From CALINB01 sp938045325 (GTDB lineage Bacteria; Pseudomonadota; Alphaproteobacteria; Rhodospirillales; CALINB01), in assembly GCA_038114465.1 (NCBI GenBank), contig JAYNQW010000010.1:1-64000 (forward strand): a stretch of 64,000 nucleotides of DNA. The letters are read 5' to 3'. This document shows positions 1 to 8,211 of the stretch, piece by piece. The first letter of the stretch is position 1, and every line of letters begins with the position of its first letter. The position numbers were made by a program, and so were the translations under genes. Under the pieces are notes generated by a model. That model was not told where the DNA came from, searched no databases, and saw only the letters and a list, made by a program, of their open reading frames with translations.

Positions 1-39
1 TTTCGAGACCGCCCCAATCGACCACTCTGGCACCTCTCC
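1..39 (-). tRNA. tRNA-Ser (CGA anticodon), 5' part only
   Basis: Read on the minus strand, position 39 downward gives the 5' acceptor strand GGAGAGG, a D-arm containing CCAGAGTGGTCGATTGG, and an anticodon arm GGTCTCGAAA cut by the window edge. The seven-base loop CTCGAAA has anticodon CGA, so it would read the serine codon UCG. The same anticodon arm occurs in E. coli serU as I recall it. The variable arm, T-arm and 3' end lie outside the window, so folding cannot be completed here. Confidence 0.85.
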
Positions 40-91
40 GCAGGGTCGTGATTGTCGTTTAAGGCAGGGGGAACCTAACTGAAAGCGTTAT

Positions 92-107
92 CGCCCGCAA
101 GCGGGCG
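92..107. repeat. Short GC-rich inverted repeat
   Basis: CGCCCGC and GCGGGCG are perfect 7-bp arms separated by two A residues. The site lies between the minus-strand HugZ-like gene and the downstream minus-strand tRNA-Ser, so it could end or process transcription of the HugZ-like gene. No clear T-run follows on the minus strand, so a rho-independent terminator is not firmly supported. Confidence 0.35.
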
Positions 108-133
108 TGACGATGCCGCTGGCTTCTTGATTA

Positions 134-862
134 TTAAGGAGTCTGTTTTTTTCGTGCCTTATCGGCAAGTGCCACGAGGGCTTGGCGCGCTTCATCCGAA
201 TTGTGCGCGGTTTCCGGAAAGGGTATCCGTGCAATAACCTCGCCTTGGATGAGGTCACACCCTTCGGGGTCGCAACCGGTCATTTGCCAATCGGTGCCGG
301 GTAAATCCAAAAGGCGATTAGCGTAGAGGCCGATGGTTTCAGCATGATCAATATTCATATGTTCGACGATATCAAATTCGTGAGCAATGAGTTCGCCGCA
401 ACCTTCAGTATCAAAAATTAAATCGTTTCCACTGATATCGTGAACATCGCCGAAACCGCCGACCAAATGCCCGCGCTCGATGTGTACTTTGTAAATGCTA
501 AAATCGAGTTCGAGGAGGTCTGATGCATTGGCATGGCGGGCGCAAAAACGCTTGCGGTGTTGGGTATCATTTGATTTTTCAGCCTGTCCTACAACTGTCG
601 CGCGGGGTTGCATCATTCGGTTTTCAAGGCCACTGGTATGATCAAACAAAAGTGCAACTTTTGTATCCGCGAGGATGTTTTTTGTGTGTACGGCCAATTG
701 TGAAATTAAGATCAAGGGTGAGCCGTCATGATCGCAGGCCGACATGACCAGCGAACCGAAGGGCCATCCGTCTTTTGCATCGAGCGTTGAAAGATGCGCA
801 AAGGCACTGGCGCGGACGAGGCCGCGGGCGCGCACACTAGGCGATTGATTTTTCTCAGCCAT
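134..862 (-). CDS. HugZ-like pyridoxamine 5'-phosphate oxidase-fold protein with C-terminal DUF2470
   Basis: The 242-residue protein has an N-terminal split-barrel of the pyridoxamine-phosphate-oxidase type, with ARGLVRASAFAHLST near the start and the segment DGSPLILISQLAVHTKNI. A C-terminal DUF2470-like part follows around residues 160-240 (AHEFDIVEHMNIDHAETI). This layout is typical of the HugZ/HutZ family, which bind haem or flavin and are linked to haem handling. PMP oxidase activity itself is unlikely. It stands alone with a CapA-like gene upstream on the same strand, and no haem-transport genes are nearby, so the physiological role is open. Confidence 0.85.
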   Translation of the reverse strand: MAEKNQSPSVRARGLVRASAFAHLSTLDAKDGWPFGSLVMSACDHDGSPLILISQLAVHTKNILADTKVALLFDHTSGLENRMMQPRATVVGQAEKSNDTQHRKRFCARHANASDLLELDFSIYKVHIERGHLVGGFGDVHDISGNDLIFDTEGCGELIAHEFDIVEHMNIDHAETIGLYANRLLDLPGTDWQMTGCDPEGCDLIQGEVIARIPFPETAHNSDEARQALVALADKARKKQTP

Positions 863-891
863 GAATCAGACGTCAATTATTGATGTGTACG

Positions 892-1956
892 TTATTTACG
901 ATCAAGAAACACGACATCATCGCCGCTTGTTTTAATTTTTGTACCAAGTGGCTCACTCACTGAGCGCATATTTTCGAGTTCAGCTTTTTCCGATTTCAGC
1001 GATTTTAAAATTGTTTCGTTTTTATTGTTGTGGCGAACAAATTGAAATGATGCCCGGGTTACTTTCCGGCCGTCAATCTGTACTTTCCCCATCAAACCGA
1101 CCCAATCGGGGTGTTTATGGCCGCGATGCCCGATATTGAACGAGAAACTGCCCATACCGAAATAAATGGGTTTGTTTTTATACGTCGCGACGGCCAGCGG
1201 CACGTGAGGGCCGTGCCCCATGACGACATCGGCGCCGGCATCGATGGCAGCGTGAGCCAATTCAATTTGATAGGCGTACACTTGATGGTCATAACCCCAA
1301 TGAAATGAAGCTACGGCGAAACCGCATTTTTTCTTAAGCGCTTTCACTTGTTTAACGACGTCCGCCAGATATTCGGGGTCCGTCCACGTTATGATTTCAG
1401 GCTCAACACCGGGTCGGCTGGCGGCACGGTGGTCGATTTTTGGCCGGTATGCAGTGTGAACTTTAATAGCGGCGACACCGGGATTGTGAACGCCCGCTTC
1501 GTGATTGTTCGGCCAATATACGCAGGTCCGTTGGATCATGCCGAAGCGCACTTTCTTGCTGTCGAAAAATGCTGGTGTTAAGGCCAGCTTGATATTTTTG
1601 CCGGCACCCGTATGCGGGATACCGTGCCGATCCATAATCGCATTTGAATTCGTAATCACCTCGTCGCCGTAATTTACATTATTGGCATTCCCGATGGCGC
1701 TGATGCCGGCAATTTTCAACGCTTCGACGGAAATCGAGGGGGCGTGAAATCCCTCACGTTGCAGTAGGCCGGAAACGGAGGCCTTAAACTCCTTTTGGCT
1801 GGGCTCATTTTCCGGTGATTCAAAAAAGCAGCATTCCAGGTTTGAGAAGACGACATCGGCTTTTTTCATGACTTTCGCGACTTTAGCAAAGGGGACCTTG
1901 GGGTTGGTGACCCCCATGAGATTGATGTCGCCGGTTAGGATCAGCGTTTGTTTCAT
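892..1956 (-). CDS. CapA-family (poly-gamma-glutamate-synthesis-type) metallophosphatase-fold protein
   Basis: The 354-residue protein begins with LTGDINLMG and continues with ADVVFSNLECCFFE. It later has ASFHWGYDHQVYAYQIELAHAAIDAGADVVMGHGPHVP, the metal-binding signature of the CapA domain (calcineurin-like fold). CapA proteins were named from Bacillus capsule synthesis, but most proteobacterial members have no known substrate and sit outside capsule operons, as here. There is no signal peptide at this start, which suggests a cytoplasmic enzyme. It diverges from rplU across a 298-bp gap. The family call is firm but the function is unassigned. Confidence 0.85.
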   Translation of the reverse strand: MKQTLILTGDINLMGVTNPKVPFAKVAKVMKKADVVFSNLECCFFESPENEPSQKEFKASVSGLLQREGFHAPSISVEALKIAGISAIGNANNVNYGDEVITNSNAIMDRHGIPHTGAGKNIKLALTPAFFDSKKVRFGMIQRTCVYWPNNHEAGVHNPGVAAIKVHTAYRPKIDHRAASRPGVEPEIITWTDPEYLADVVKQVKALKKKCGFAVASFHWGYDHQVYAYQIELAHAAIDAGADVVMGHGPHVPLAVATYKNKPIYFGMGSFSFNIGHRGHKHPDWVGLMGKVQIDGRKVTRASFQFVRHNNKNETILKSLKSEKAELENMRSVSEPLGTKIKTSGDDVVFLDRK

Positions 1957-2135
1957 GTGTTTCTCCGGGTGTTTCCTGTTGTGGTATTCCGGTAATTTCT
2001 CTGCTAAAAAGGCCGGAATTTACCGGTTTTCCGCCTTAAATCGAACCTGATCCTATCGGTTGGGGGGCCTCCCGGCAAGCGCTTCGATTTAACGGGAAAG
2101 GGGGCGAACCCCGGGAAAACAGGGGTTTATGATCG

Positions 2136-2163
2136 TTGACAAGTGAGAGCGAAGGGGTATATT
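2136..2163 (+). promoter_or_regulatory. Sigma-70-type promoter for the rplU-rpmA operon
   Basis: A perfect -35 hexamer TTGACA (2136-2141) is followed after 16 bp by TATATT (2158-2163). Transcription would start near 2170, leaving a leader of about 85 nt before rplU. It is the strongest consensus promoter I found in the window, as expected for ribosomal protein genes. The rest of the 298-bp divergent region (1957-2254) shows no further gene. Confidence 0.7.
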
Positions 2164-2254
2164 GCCGCCTCTTTTAGCGGGTTTTCCGGGGATTCCGCCA
2201 GATGTTGGCCCGCCGGAACCTTTGAATGGGCTACAAGCCTAAAGAGAGTCAAAC

Positions 2255-2839
2255 ATGTTCGCGGTAATCAAAACAGGCGGCAAACAATATAAAGTCGCAA
2301 AAGACGACGTGATTGTCGTTGAAAGTCTCGCCGGGGAACCCGGTGCGATGGTTGAGTTGGATTCAGTGCTGATGCTCGGCGGTGATGGGCCCAATGCCGA
2401 TACCGATACGGCTAAGCTAGACAAAGCGGCCGTGTTTGCAGAAGTCGTCGAACAAAAACGCGGCGGAAAAGTAGTCGTCTTTAAAAAGAAACGCCGTCAC
2501 AACTATCGTCGCAAGAAGGGTCATCGTCAGCATTTAACTGTTTTGCGCATTTTAGACGTTAGCCCGACCGGAACGAAACCTAAGGTTGCGGCCAAGAAAG
2601 CTCCGGCAAAAGAACCGGCTCCCAAAGAAGAGGCTAAGCCTGTCGCGGAAGAGAAGCCGGCAGAGAAAAAAGAAACAGCGAAGAAAGCTGCGCCGAAAAA
2701 AGCAGAGAGTGAAGCACCGGCTAAAAAAGCGCCTGCGAAGAAAACGGCTGCTAAAAAAACCGCTGCAAAGAAATCACCGGCTAAAAAAGCGGCAACAAAG
2801 AAAAAGGCCGCTAAATCGAAACCCAAGTCGAAGGAGTAA
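2255..2839 (+). CDS. rplU: 50S ribosomal protein L21 with long Lys/Ala-rich C-terminal tail
   Basis: The first ~105 residues are a standard bL21 core: MFAVIKTGGKQYKVAKDDVI at the start, then KKKRRHNYRRKKGHRQHLTVLRI. bL21 binds 23S rRNA in the large subunit. A typical L21 is about 103 residues, but this one has 194. The extra ~90 residues consist of PAKKA/AAKKT-type repeats with a more acidic first part, resembling a histone-H1-like tail. rpmA follows after 5 bp, the usual pairing, and a consensus promoter lies upstream. The start is fixed by homology and by AAAGAGAG upstream. Confidence 0.97.
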   Translation: MFAVIKTGGKQYKVAKDDVIVVESLAGEPGAMVELDSVLMLGGDGPNADTDTAKLDKAAVFAEVVEQKRGGKVVVFKKKRRHNYRRKKGHRQHLTVLRILDVSPTGTKPKVAAKKAPAKEPAPKEEAKPVAEEKPAEKKETAKKAAPKKAESEAPAKKAPAKKTAAKKTAAKKSPAKKAATKKKAAKSKPKSKE

Positions 2840-2844
2840 ACGCC

Positions 2845-3102
2845 ATGGCACATAAAAAAGCGGGTGGCAGCTCACGCAATGGCCGCGATTCTGAAGGTCG
2901 CCGGCTCGGGCTTAAGAAATTCGGCGGTGAAGCCGTCATTCCTGGCAATATTATTGTGCGTCAGCGCGGTACAAAATATCACCCGGGCCGCGGCGTCGGC
3001 ATCGGCAAGGATCACACATTATTTGCCGTTGAAACCGGTCAGGTTAAGTTTGAGCACCGTGCCAAAGGGCGCGTGTATGTCAATGTAGAGCCGGCAACCT
3101 AA
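2845..3102 (+). CDS. rpmA: 50S ribosomal protein L27
   Basis: The 85-residue protein opens MAHKKAGGSSRNGRDSEGRR and contains the diagnostic segment GNIIVRQRGTKYHPGRGVGIGKDHTLFA. bL27 sits near the peptidyl-transferase centre, with its N-terminal tail reaching the P site. No Firmicutes-type N-terminal cleavage extension is present. It is co-transcribed with rplU, 5 bp upstream, and is followed by a strong terminator hairpin before obgE. Confidence 0.98.
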   Translation: MAHKKAGGSSRNGRDSEGRRLGLKKFGGEAVIPGNIIVRQRGTKYHPGRGVGIGKDHTLFAVETGQVKFEHRAKGRVYVNVEPAT

Positions 3103-3129
3103 CCGTTTCACGCCATCTCGCTTATGATA

Positions 3130-3156
3130 GGGGAATGGCTAGCCATTCCCCTTTTT
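3130..3156 (+). terminator. Rho-independent terminator after rpmA
   Basis: GGGGAATGG and CCATTCCCC form a perfect 9-bp stem around a CTAG centre (the whole 22 bp is palindromic), directly followed by five T residues. It separates the two ribosomal genes from obgE, whose start is 45 bp further on. Confidence 0.85.
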
Positions 3157-3200
3157 CGTTTTTATTAAGCTGAATTCGGTAAAATAACCGAGATTGCACG

Positions 3201-4238
3201 ATGAAATTTCTCGATGAAGCCAAAATTTTTGTGAAAGCTGGTGACGGCGGCGACGGATGCGTGTCGTTTCGCCGGGAAAAGTTTATTGCCCGCGGCGGAC
3301 CGGACGGCGGTAATGGAGGCCGTGGCGGCAGCGTCATTGTCGAATGTGCCGAAGGCCTGAATACATTAATCGATTTTCGTTACCGTCAGCATTTCAAAGG
3401 TGAACGGGGTCATCATGGCATGGGTAAAAACCGGACCGGTGCAGCCGGCGAGGATGTTGTGTTGCAGGTGCCGGTCGGCACACAAATCCTTGCAGAGGAT
3501 AAAGTAACTGTCATTGCCGATTTGACTGAAAACGGCCAGCGGATCGTTTTGGCTGAAGGCGGTAAGGGTGGTTTTGGTAACGAACATTTTAAGTCCTCGA
3601 CCAATCAAGCGCCGCGTCAATTTAATCCCGGCAGTCCCGGTGAAGAACTGTGGCTTTGGCTTCGGTTGAAATTAATCGCTGATATCGGCCTCGTCGGTTT
3701 GCCGAATGCGGGAAAATCGACATTTTTAGCTGCCGTTTCGCGGGCAAAGCCAAAAATAGCGGACTATCCCTTCACAACGCTACACCCCAATTTGGGCGTG
3801 GTGGTGATGGATCATGACTCTTTCGTCATTGCCGATATACCGGGGCTGATCGAAGGCGCAAGCGATGGCGCTGGTTTGGGGACACGGTTTTTGGGCCATA
3901 TTGAACGGTGTCGGGCCTTGCTGCATCTGATTGATGGCACCGAAGAGGATGTTGTCGCCGCTTATCAAACGGTACGCGGAGAGCTTGAAGCCTACGGTGA
4001 GCAAGTTGCGGCAAAACGGGAAATTGTTGCTTTAAATAAGTGCGATGCGTTAACTGAGGAAATAATCGAAGAAAAACGACGGCAGCTTTCGGGACAGGTC
4101 GACGGCGATATCGTTTTATTATCCGGTGTTGCGGGAACCGGCGTTCAAGAATTAACGAGTCAACTCCTGTCTCTTGTTATAGAGGGGCGTGTCGAAGAGC
4201 AAAGCGAAGCCGGCGAAAAGCAGCAGGCGGTTGTGTGA
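3201..4238 (+). CDS. obgE: Obg/CgtA family GTPase
   Basis: The protein has 345 residues. Residues 1-155 form the glycine-rich Obg fold (KAGDGGDGCVSFRREKF at the start). The G domain carries the P-loop GLPNAGKST near 166-174, then DYPFTTLHPNLG (G2), DIPGLIEGA (G3) and NKCD (G4). Obg is an essential GTPase acting in 50S assembly and the stringent response. Position after rplU-rpmA is highly conserved in bacteria. The stop overlaps the proB start by one base, implying translational coupling. Confidence 0.97.
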   Translation: MKFLDEAKIFVKAGDGGDGCVSFRREKFIARGGPDGGNGGRGGSVIVECAEGLNTLIDFRYRQHFKGERGHHGMGKNRTGAAGEDVVLQVPVGTQILAEDKVTVIADLTENGQRIVLAEGGKGGFGNEHFKSSTNQAPRQFNPGSPGEELWLWLRLKLIADIGLVGLPNAGKSTFLAAVSRAKPKIADYPFTTLHPNLGVVVMDHDSFVIADIPGLIEGASDGAGLGTRFLGHIERCRALLHLIDGTEEDVVAAYQTVRGELEAYGEQVAAKREIVALNKCDALTEEIIEEKRRQLSGQVDGDIVLLSGVAGTGVQELTSQLLSLVIEGRVEEQSEAGEKQQAVV

Positions 4239-5365
4239 TGAATGTTCGTAATGTGAATTCACTAAACACGGGTCAACGTGTCGTCATTAAGGTCGGCTCG
4301 ACATTATTGGTCGACCGTAAACGTGGTGTTGTGCACCGAGAATGGCTAAAGGCCTTGGCGGGAGATATTGCCGAACTTCGCGGCCGCGGGCAGGAAGTGC
4401 TTGTCGTTTCGTCCGGTGCCATTGCTCTGGGGCGGCGCCAATTGGGCTTCTCATCGGGCAATCTAAAGTTAGAAGAGAAGCAAGCGGCGGCGGCTTCCGG
4501 TATGATCCGGCTCGCACATGCCTATCAAGAATCGCTGGCGGAACATGATCTTGCTACGGCATTGGTTTTATTAACGATTGGCGATACGGAAAACCGGCGC
4601 CGTTATTTAAATGCGCGCAATACGATCGACCAACTTTTACGCTCCGGCGCCATACCGGTTATCAATGAAAATGATACGGTTGCGACGGATGAAATCAGGA
4701 TTGGCGATAATGACCGGTTGGCGGCTCGTGTCGCTGCCATGATCAGCGCGGATATTTTGGTCGTACTATCCGATGTCGATGGCCTTTATACGGCCGATCC
4801 CCGGCTGCAGGACGGCGCCCAGCACATTCCCGAAGTCAAAGAGATTACACCTGAGATTGAAAGCATGGCTGGTGTAGCTAAGCCGGATGATGGGCTTGGC
4901 GGTATGATTACAAAACTTGAAGCCGCTAAAATTTCAATTGGCGCCGGTTGTCGCATGGTTATTTTAAACGGCCATGTAAAAAATCCCTTAAAAGCGCTTG
5001 AGCAAGGAGCCCCTTGTACGTGGTTTATGCCCTCGACGTCGCCGCGCACGGAACGTAAGCAATGGATCGCCGGTTCATTAAAGCCGTCGGGCAAACTTGT
5101 TGTCGATGACGGCGCCTTGGCGGCGTTAAAACAAGGAAAGAGTTTGCTGCCGGCCGGGGTCACGGATGTTGAAGGAATGTTTGAGCGGGGCGATGCCGTA
5201 GCGATCTGTGCCCGTAACGGTCAGGAAGTGGCGCGCGGATTGTGTGCATATTCTGCCGCGGATGCTCGTCAAATCAAAGGTTATAAAAGCGGTGAAATCG
5301 AACGGCTTCTAGGGTACCGTGGCCGTGACGAGATGGTCCACCGCGATGATATGGTGTTGAGCTAA
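4238..5365 (+). CDS. proB: Glutamate 5-kinase
   Basis: First enzyme of proline synthesis: ATP-dependent phosphorylation of L-glutamate to gamma-glutamyl phosphate. The amino-acid kinase domain shows VVIKVGSTLLVD, VSSGAIALGR, NENDTVATDEI and GDNDRLAARVA. A PUA domain occupies the last ~80 residues, giving the usual full length of about 375. ATG at 4238 overlaps the obgE stop as TGATG; a GTG at 4235 is also possible. proA follows after 12 bp. Confidence 0.96.
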   Translation: MNVRNVNSLNTGQRVVIKVGSTLLVDRKRGVVHREWLKALAGDIAELRGRGQEVLVVSSGAIALGRRQLGFSSGNLKLEEKQAAAASGMIRLAHAYQESLAEHDLATALVLLTIGDTENRRRYLNARNTIDQLLRSGAIPVINENDTVATDEIRIGDNDRLAARVAAMISADILVVLSDVDGLYTADPRLQDGAQHIPEVKEITPEIESMAGVAKPDDGLGGMITKLEAAKISIGAGCRMVILNGHVKNPLKALEQGAPCTWFMPSTSPRTERKQWIAGSLKPSGKLVVDDGALAALKQGKSLLPAGVTDVEGMFERGDAVAICARNGQEVARGLCAYSAADARQIKGYKSGEIERLLGYRGRDEMVHRDDMVLS

Positions 5366-5377
5366 AGGGATAATACG

Positions 5378-6679
5378 ATGTCTACGGCATCCGTTGCGGC
5401 GCAAAAAGTAGCGCCTCTGGAAGAAAGCATTGAAGTTTTGATGCACCGCCTTGGCAAAAATGCCAAATCGGCAGGCCAAGTGCTTTCCGTTGCGTCATCC
5501 GACGCTAAGAATAAGGCATTACGGACCTGTGCCAACCAATTGCGCTCGGCAACAGTGGCGATCATCGATGCCAATCAAAAAGACCTCGCTTGGAGTAAAG
5601 GTAAAGGCCTGACGAAAGCGATGCTTGATCGGTTAATGCTTAATGATGAGCGCATTGAAGCGATGGCAAAGGGTCTTGAAGATATTGCCGAGCTTGCTGA
5701 TCCGGTCGGGCAGGTGATGGATGCTTGGGAGAGGCCAAACGGCTTAAAGATATCTCGAGTGCGCGTACCTCTAGGCGTGATCGGAGTCATTTATGAATCC
5801 CGGCCCAACGTAACGGCGGATGCTGGTGGACTGTGCTTGAAATCCGGCAATGCCGTTATTCTGCGTGGCGGATCGGAGAGCCTCCATTCATCCATGGCGA
5901 TTGCCGATTGCCTGCATGCAGGATTGAAGGACGCGAATTTGCCGGAAGATTGTATCCAACTGGTGCCGACGCGGGATCGAGCCGCGGTCGGGGAAATGCT
6001 TCGCATGACTGATTTTATCGATGTCATCGTGCCGCGCGGCGGGAAGTCATTGATCGAACGGATTGATTCGGAGAGTAAGATTCCGTTATTCCGGCATCTT
6101 GAAGGTGTTTGCCATACGTATGTTCATGCCGATGCGGATATAGAGACGGCGCGCAAAGTTTTGTTAAACGCAAAAATGCGCCGTACGGGAATTTGTGGCG
6201 CAACGGAAACATTGTTAATTGATCAAAATATTGCCGAAAAATTTTTGCCATCAACAGTCGATGATCTCGTTAAAGCGGAATGCGAGATTCGAGGCGATGC
6301 TGCAGCACAAAAAATCGATGCACGCATTAAGCCTGCCACTGAAGATGATTGGTACGCTGAATACTTAGATGCCATTATTTCTGTGCGGATTATTGGCGGC
6401 CTTGATGAGGCGATTGATCATATTACCCGGTATGGTTCGGAACACACTGATTCAATCATCACGGAAAATGCAAACGCCGCGGAAGAATTTTTGAACCGTG
6501 TCGGCAGCGCTATTGTGATGGTCAACGCCTCGACACAGTTTGCCGACGGCGGTGAGTTTGGCATGGGTGCTGAAATCGGCATATCGACGGGTAAGATGCA
6601 CGCGCGTGGACCTGTCGGCGTGGAGCAGCTTACGACTTATAAATATAAAGTCGTCGGGACGGGCCAGTGCCGCCCGTAA
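5378..6679 (+). CDS. proA: Gamma-glutamyl phosphate reductase (glutamate-5-semialdehyde dehydrogenase)
   Basis: Second proline step: NADPH reduction of gamma-glutamyl phosphate to glutamate-5-semialdehyde. The 433-residue aldehyde-dehydrogenase-fold protein has VPLGVIGVIYESRPNVTADA, the cysteine motif RRTGICGATETLLID, and QFADGGEFGMGAEIGISTGK near the end. It has an N-terminal leader of about 18 residues compared with shorter homologues. It sits between proB and nadD, whose longest reading frame overlaps its 3' end by 13 bp. proC is elsewhere in the window (39170-39985). Confidence 0.96.
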   Translation: MSTASVAAQKVAPLEESIEVLMHRLGKNAKSAGQVLSVASSDAKNKALRTCANQLRSATVAIIDANQKDLAWSKGKGLTKAMLDRLMLNDERIEAMAKGLEDIAELADPVGQVMDAWERPNGLKISRVRVPLGVIGVIYESRPNVTADAGGLCLKSGNAVILRGGSESLHSSMAIADCLHAGLKDANLPEDCIQLVPTRDRAAVGEMLRMTDFIDVIVPRGGKSLIERIDSESKIPLFRHLEGVCHTYVHADADIETARKVLLNAKMRRTGICGATETLLIDQNIAEKFLPSTVDDLVKAECEIRGDAAAQKIDARIKPATEDDWYAEYLDAIISVRIIGGLDEAIDHITRYGSEHTDSIITENANAAEEFLNRVGSAIVMVNASTQFADGGEFGMGAEIGISTGKMHARGPVGVEQLTTYKYKVVGTGQCRP

Positions 6680-7287
6680 AGCCGCGCGGCATGGCTCGCA
6701 GAGTCGGTCTTCTTGGCGGATCGTTTAACCCTGCCCATGACGGTCATGTCTATATCAGCCAGAGGGCGTTAAAGCTGTTACGGTTGGATCAGGTCTGGTG
6801 GCTGGTTACGCCACAGAACCCACTAAAATCCACTGTCGGCATGGCACCCTTCGAAGAGCGGTTCGACAGAGCCCGGGCGTTTGTCAAAGACCCCCGAATC
6901 GTTATTTCCGATTTTGAGGCTCGGGCCGGGACTCGGTATACGGTCGACGCCCTTGATTTATTGTTGCAGGACAATCCGCAGACACGGTTTGTTTGGCTGA
7001 TGGGCGCGGATAACCTCCTTGAAGCCCATCGTTGGCAGCGATGGACATCGATATTTAATACAGTCCCCATTGCGGTTTTTGCCCGTCCCACTTATTCTTT
7101 ACGGGCGTTGGCTTCTAAGGCTGCGCGTCGTTTTGCGGGGTCTCGCGTGGCATCTCGTCAGGCGAGCCGATTGGTAGACATGAAACCGCCGGCCTGGGTT
7201 TATTTAAATATCCGGCTTCATGACGCTTCCGCGACACAGATACGTGCCGAGCATGGAGCTAGGGTAATGGGCCGGGAATTGGATTAA
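6667..7287 (+). CDS. nadD: Nicotinate-nucleotide adenylyltransferase
   Basis: It transfers AMP from ATP to nicotinate mononucleotide in NAD synthesis. The nucleotidyltransferase signature GLLGGSFNPAHDGH is near the N-terminus, VWLMGADNLLEAHRW lies in the middle, and DASATQIRAE is the ISSTxIR-type motif near the C-terminus. The GTG at 6667 overlaps proA by 13 bp. An ATG at 6691 (MARRVGLLGG) removes the overlap and is an equally plausible start. The nadD-rsfS-rlmH order is widely conserved. Confidence 0.94.
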   Translation: MPPVKPRGMARRVGLLGGSFNPAHDGHVYISQRALKLLRLDQVWWLVTPQNPLKSTVGMAPFEERFDRARAFVKDPRIVISDFEARAGTRYTVDALDLLLQDNPQTRFVWLMGADNLLEAHRWQRWTSIFNTVPIAVFARPTYSLRALASKAARRFAGSRVASRQASRLVDMKPPAWVYLNIRLHDASATQIRAEHGARVMGRELD

Positions 7288-7361
7288 CTGATAAAGAGAG
7301 GAAGCAAGCCATATCCAATGTAAGAGCAAATCCACCAAGGGCTGAAGCTCTGCTCAAAACG

Positions 7362-7694
7362 GTGGAAGCATCGTTAGACGACGATAAAGCAGAAAGTATT
7401 GTCGTTATCGATCTGTCCGGGAAAACCGATATCGCCGATTATATGGTTGTCGCCAGCGGCACATCACAGCGACACATCGGTACCATGGCCACACACCTCC
7501 GAGAAAAACTAAGGGCGAATGGATTCAAGGGTGTTACCGTTGAAGGCGAGTCGCAAAGCGACTGGGTTCTTATTGATGCCGGTGATATTCTTGTTCACTT
7601 GTTTCGTCCTGACATTCGTGAATTTTACGGTCTTGAAAAACTTTGGGGTGACTCGAAGCAACCGAACGAGCAAACTCAAGAAGTGCTTGCATAG
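7362..7694 (+). CDS. rsfS: Ribosome silencing factor RsfS (start uncertain)
   Basis: RsfS binds L14 and blocks subunit joining when nutrients are scarce. The core reads SIVVIDLSGKTDIADYMVVASGTSQRHIG, with ESQSDWVLIDAGDILVHLF towards the end. The first canonical start in frame is GTG 7362, which has no Shine-Dalgarno. The frame stays open upstream and encodes SNVRANPPRAEALLKTVEASLDD, which looks like a genuine RsfS N-terminus. GAGAGGA (7296-7302) lies 8 nt before an in-frame ATA at 7311. Initiation at that ATA or a sequence error would both explain this. Confidence 0.9.
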   Translation: MEASLDDDKAESIVVIDLSGKTDIADYMVVASGTSQRHIGTMATHLREKLRANGFKGVTVEGESQSDWVLIDAGDILVHLFRPDIREFYGLEKLWGDSKQPNEQTQEVLA

Positions 7695-7725
7695 TTTGTG
7701 ACGTTAACTTGGGCAGTTGAATCTG

Positions 7726-8199
7726 ATGCGCATCACACTTGTGGCGGTTGGCCGGTTTGGAGCAAGCCGGGGCAAGGTAGGGGCCGAAAAAGCGTTATTT
7801 GAAAATTACACGCGAAGAATGTCGAATTCGATTGTGCTAAAAGAAATCGAAGAGAAAAAATCATTAACCCCTGAAAAATTGAAGCAAGCTGAAGGTAAAA
7901 AATTGTTATCGGCCGTTCCCTCGGGAGCCGTTATCGTTGCTCTCGATTCACGGGGCAAGGAACTGAGCAGTGTGGAGCTAGCAGACAAATTATCGGGATG
8001 GCGGGACGAAGGCATCCGGGATGTGAATTTTGTGATAGGCGGCGCAGAAGGGCTCGATCAAAACGTTACAAATGCAGCCCATTTGGTTCTGAGCCTGGGG
8101 CCCATGACATGGCCCCATTTATTGGTGCGGGTGATGTTGGTTGAGCAATTATACCGGGCTCAGTGTATACTGTCGGGACATCCATATCATCGGGCTTAA
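7726..8199 (+). CDS. rlmH: 23S rRNA pseudouridine(1915)-N3-methyltransferase RlmH
   Basis: This SPOUT methyltransferase modifies helix 69 of 23S rRNA. MRITLVAVGRF opens the protein, FVIGGAEGLD is the SAM-binding knot loop, and the C-terminus LYRAQCILSGHPYHRA is the diagnostic RlmH ending. At 157 residues it matches the family. I chose ATG 7726 over the upstream TTG 7717 because family members begin at MRI/MKI. It follows rsfS in the usual order. Confidence 0.96.
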   Translation: MRITLVAVGRFGASRGKVGAEKALFENYTRRMSNSIVLKEIEEKKSLTPEKLKQAEGKKLLSAVPSGAVIVALDSRGKELSSVELADKLSGWRDEGIRDVNFVIGGAEGLDQNVTNAAHLVLSLGPMTWPHLLVRVMLVEQLYRAQCILSGHPYHRA

Positions 8200-8211
8200 G
8201 TAGAGAGATAA

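Noticed and set aside
92..107. Firm rho-independent terminator for the HugZ-like gene
   Set aside because: The stem is perfect but the minus strand lacks a following T-run, so it is listed only as an inverted repeat.
2527..2853. Long minus-strand frame opposite the rplU tail
   Set aside because: It is the antisense of a Lys/Ala repeat, giving a Phe/Ala-rich artefact with no family features.
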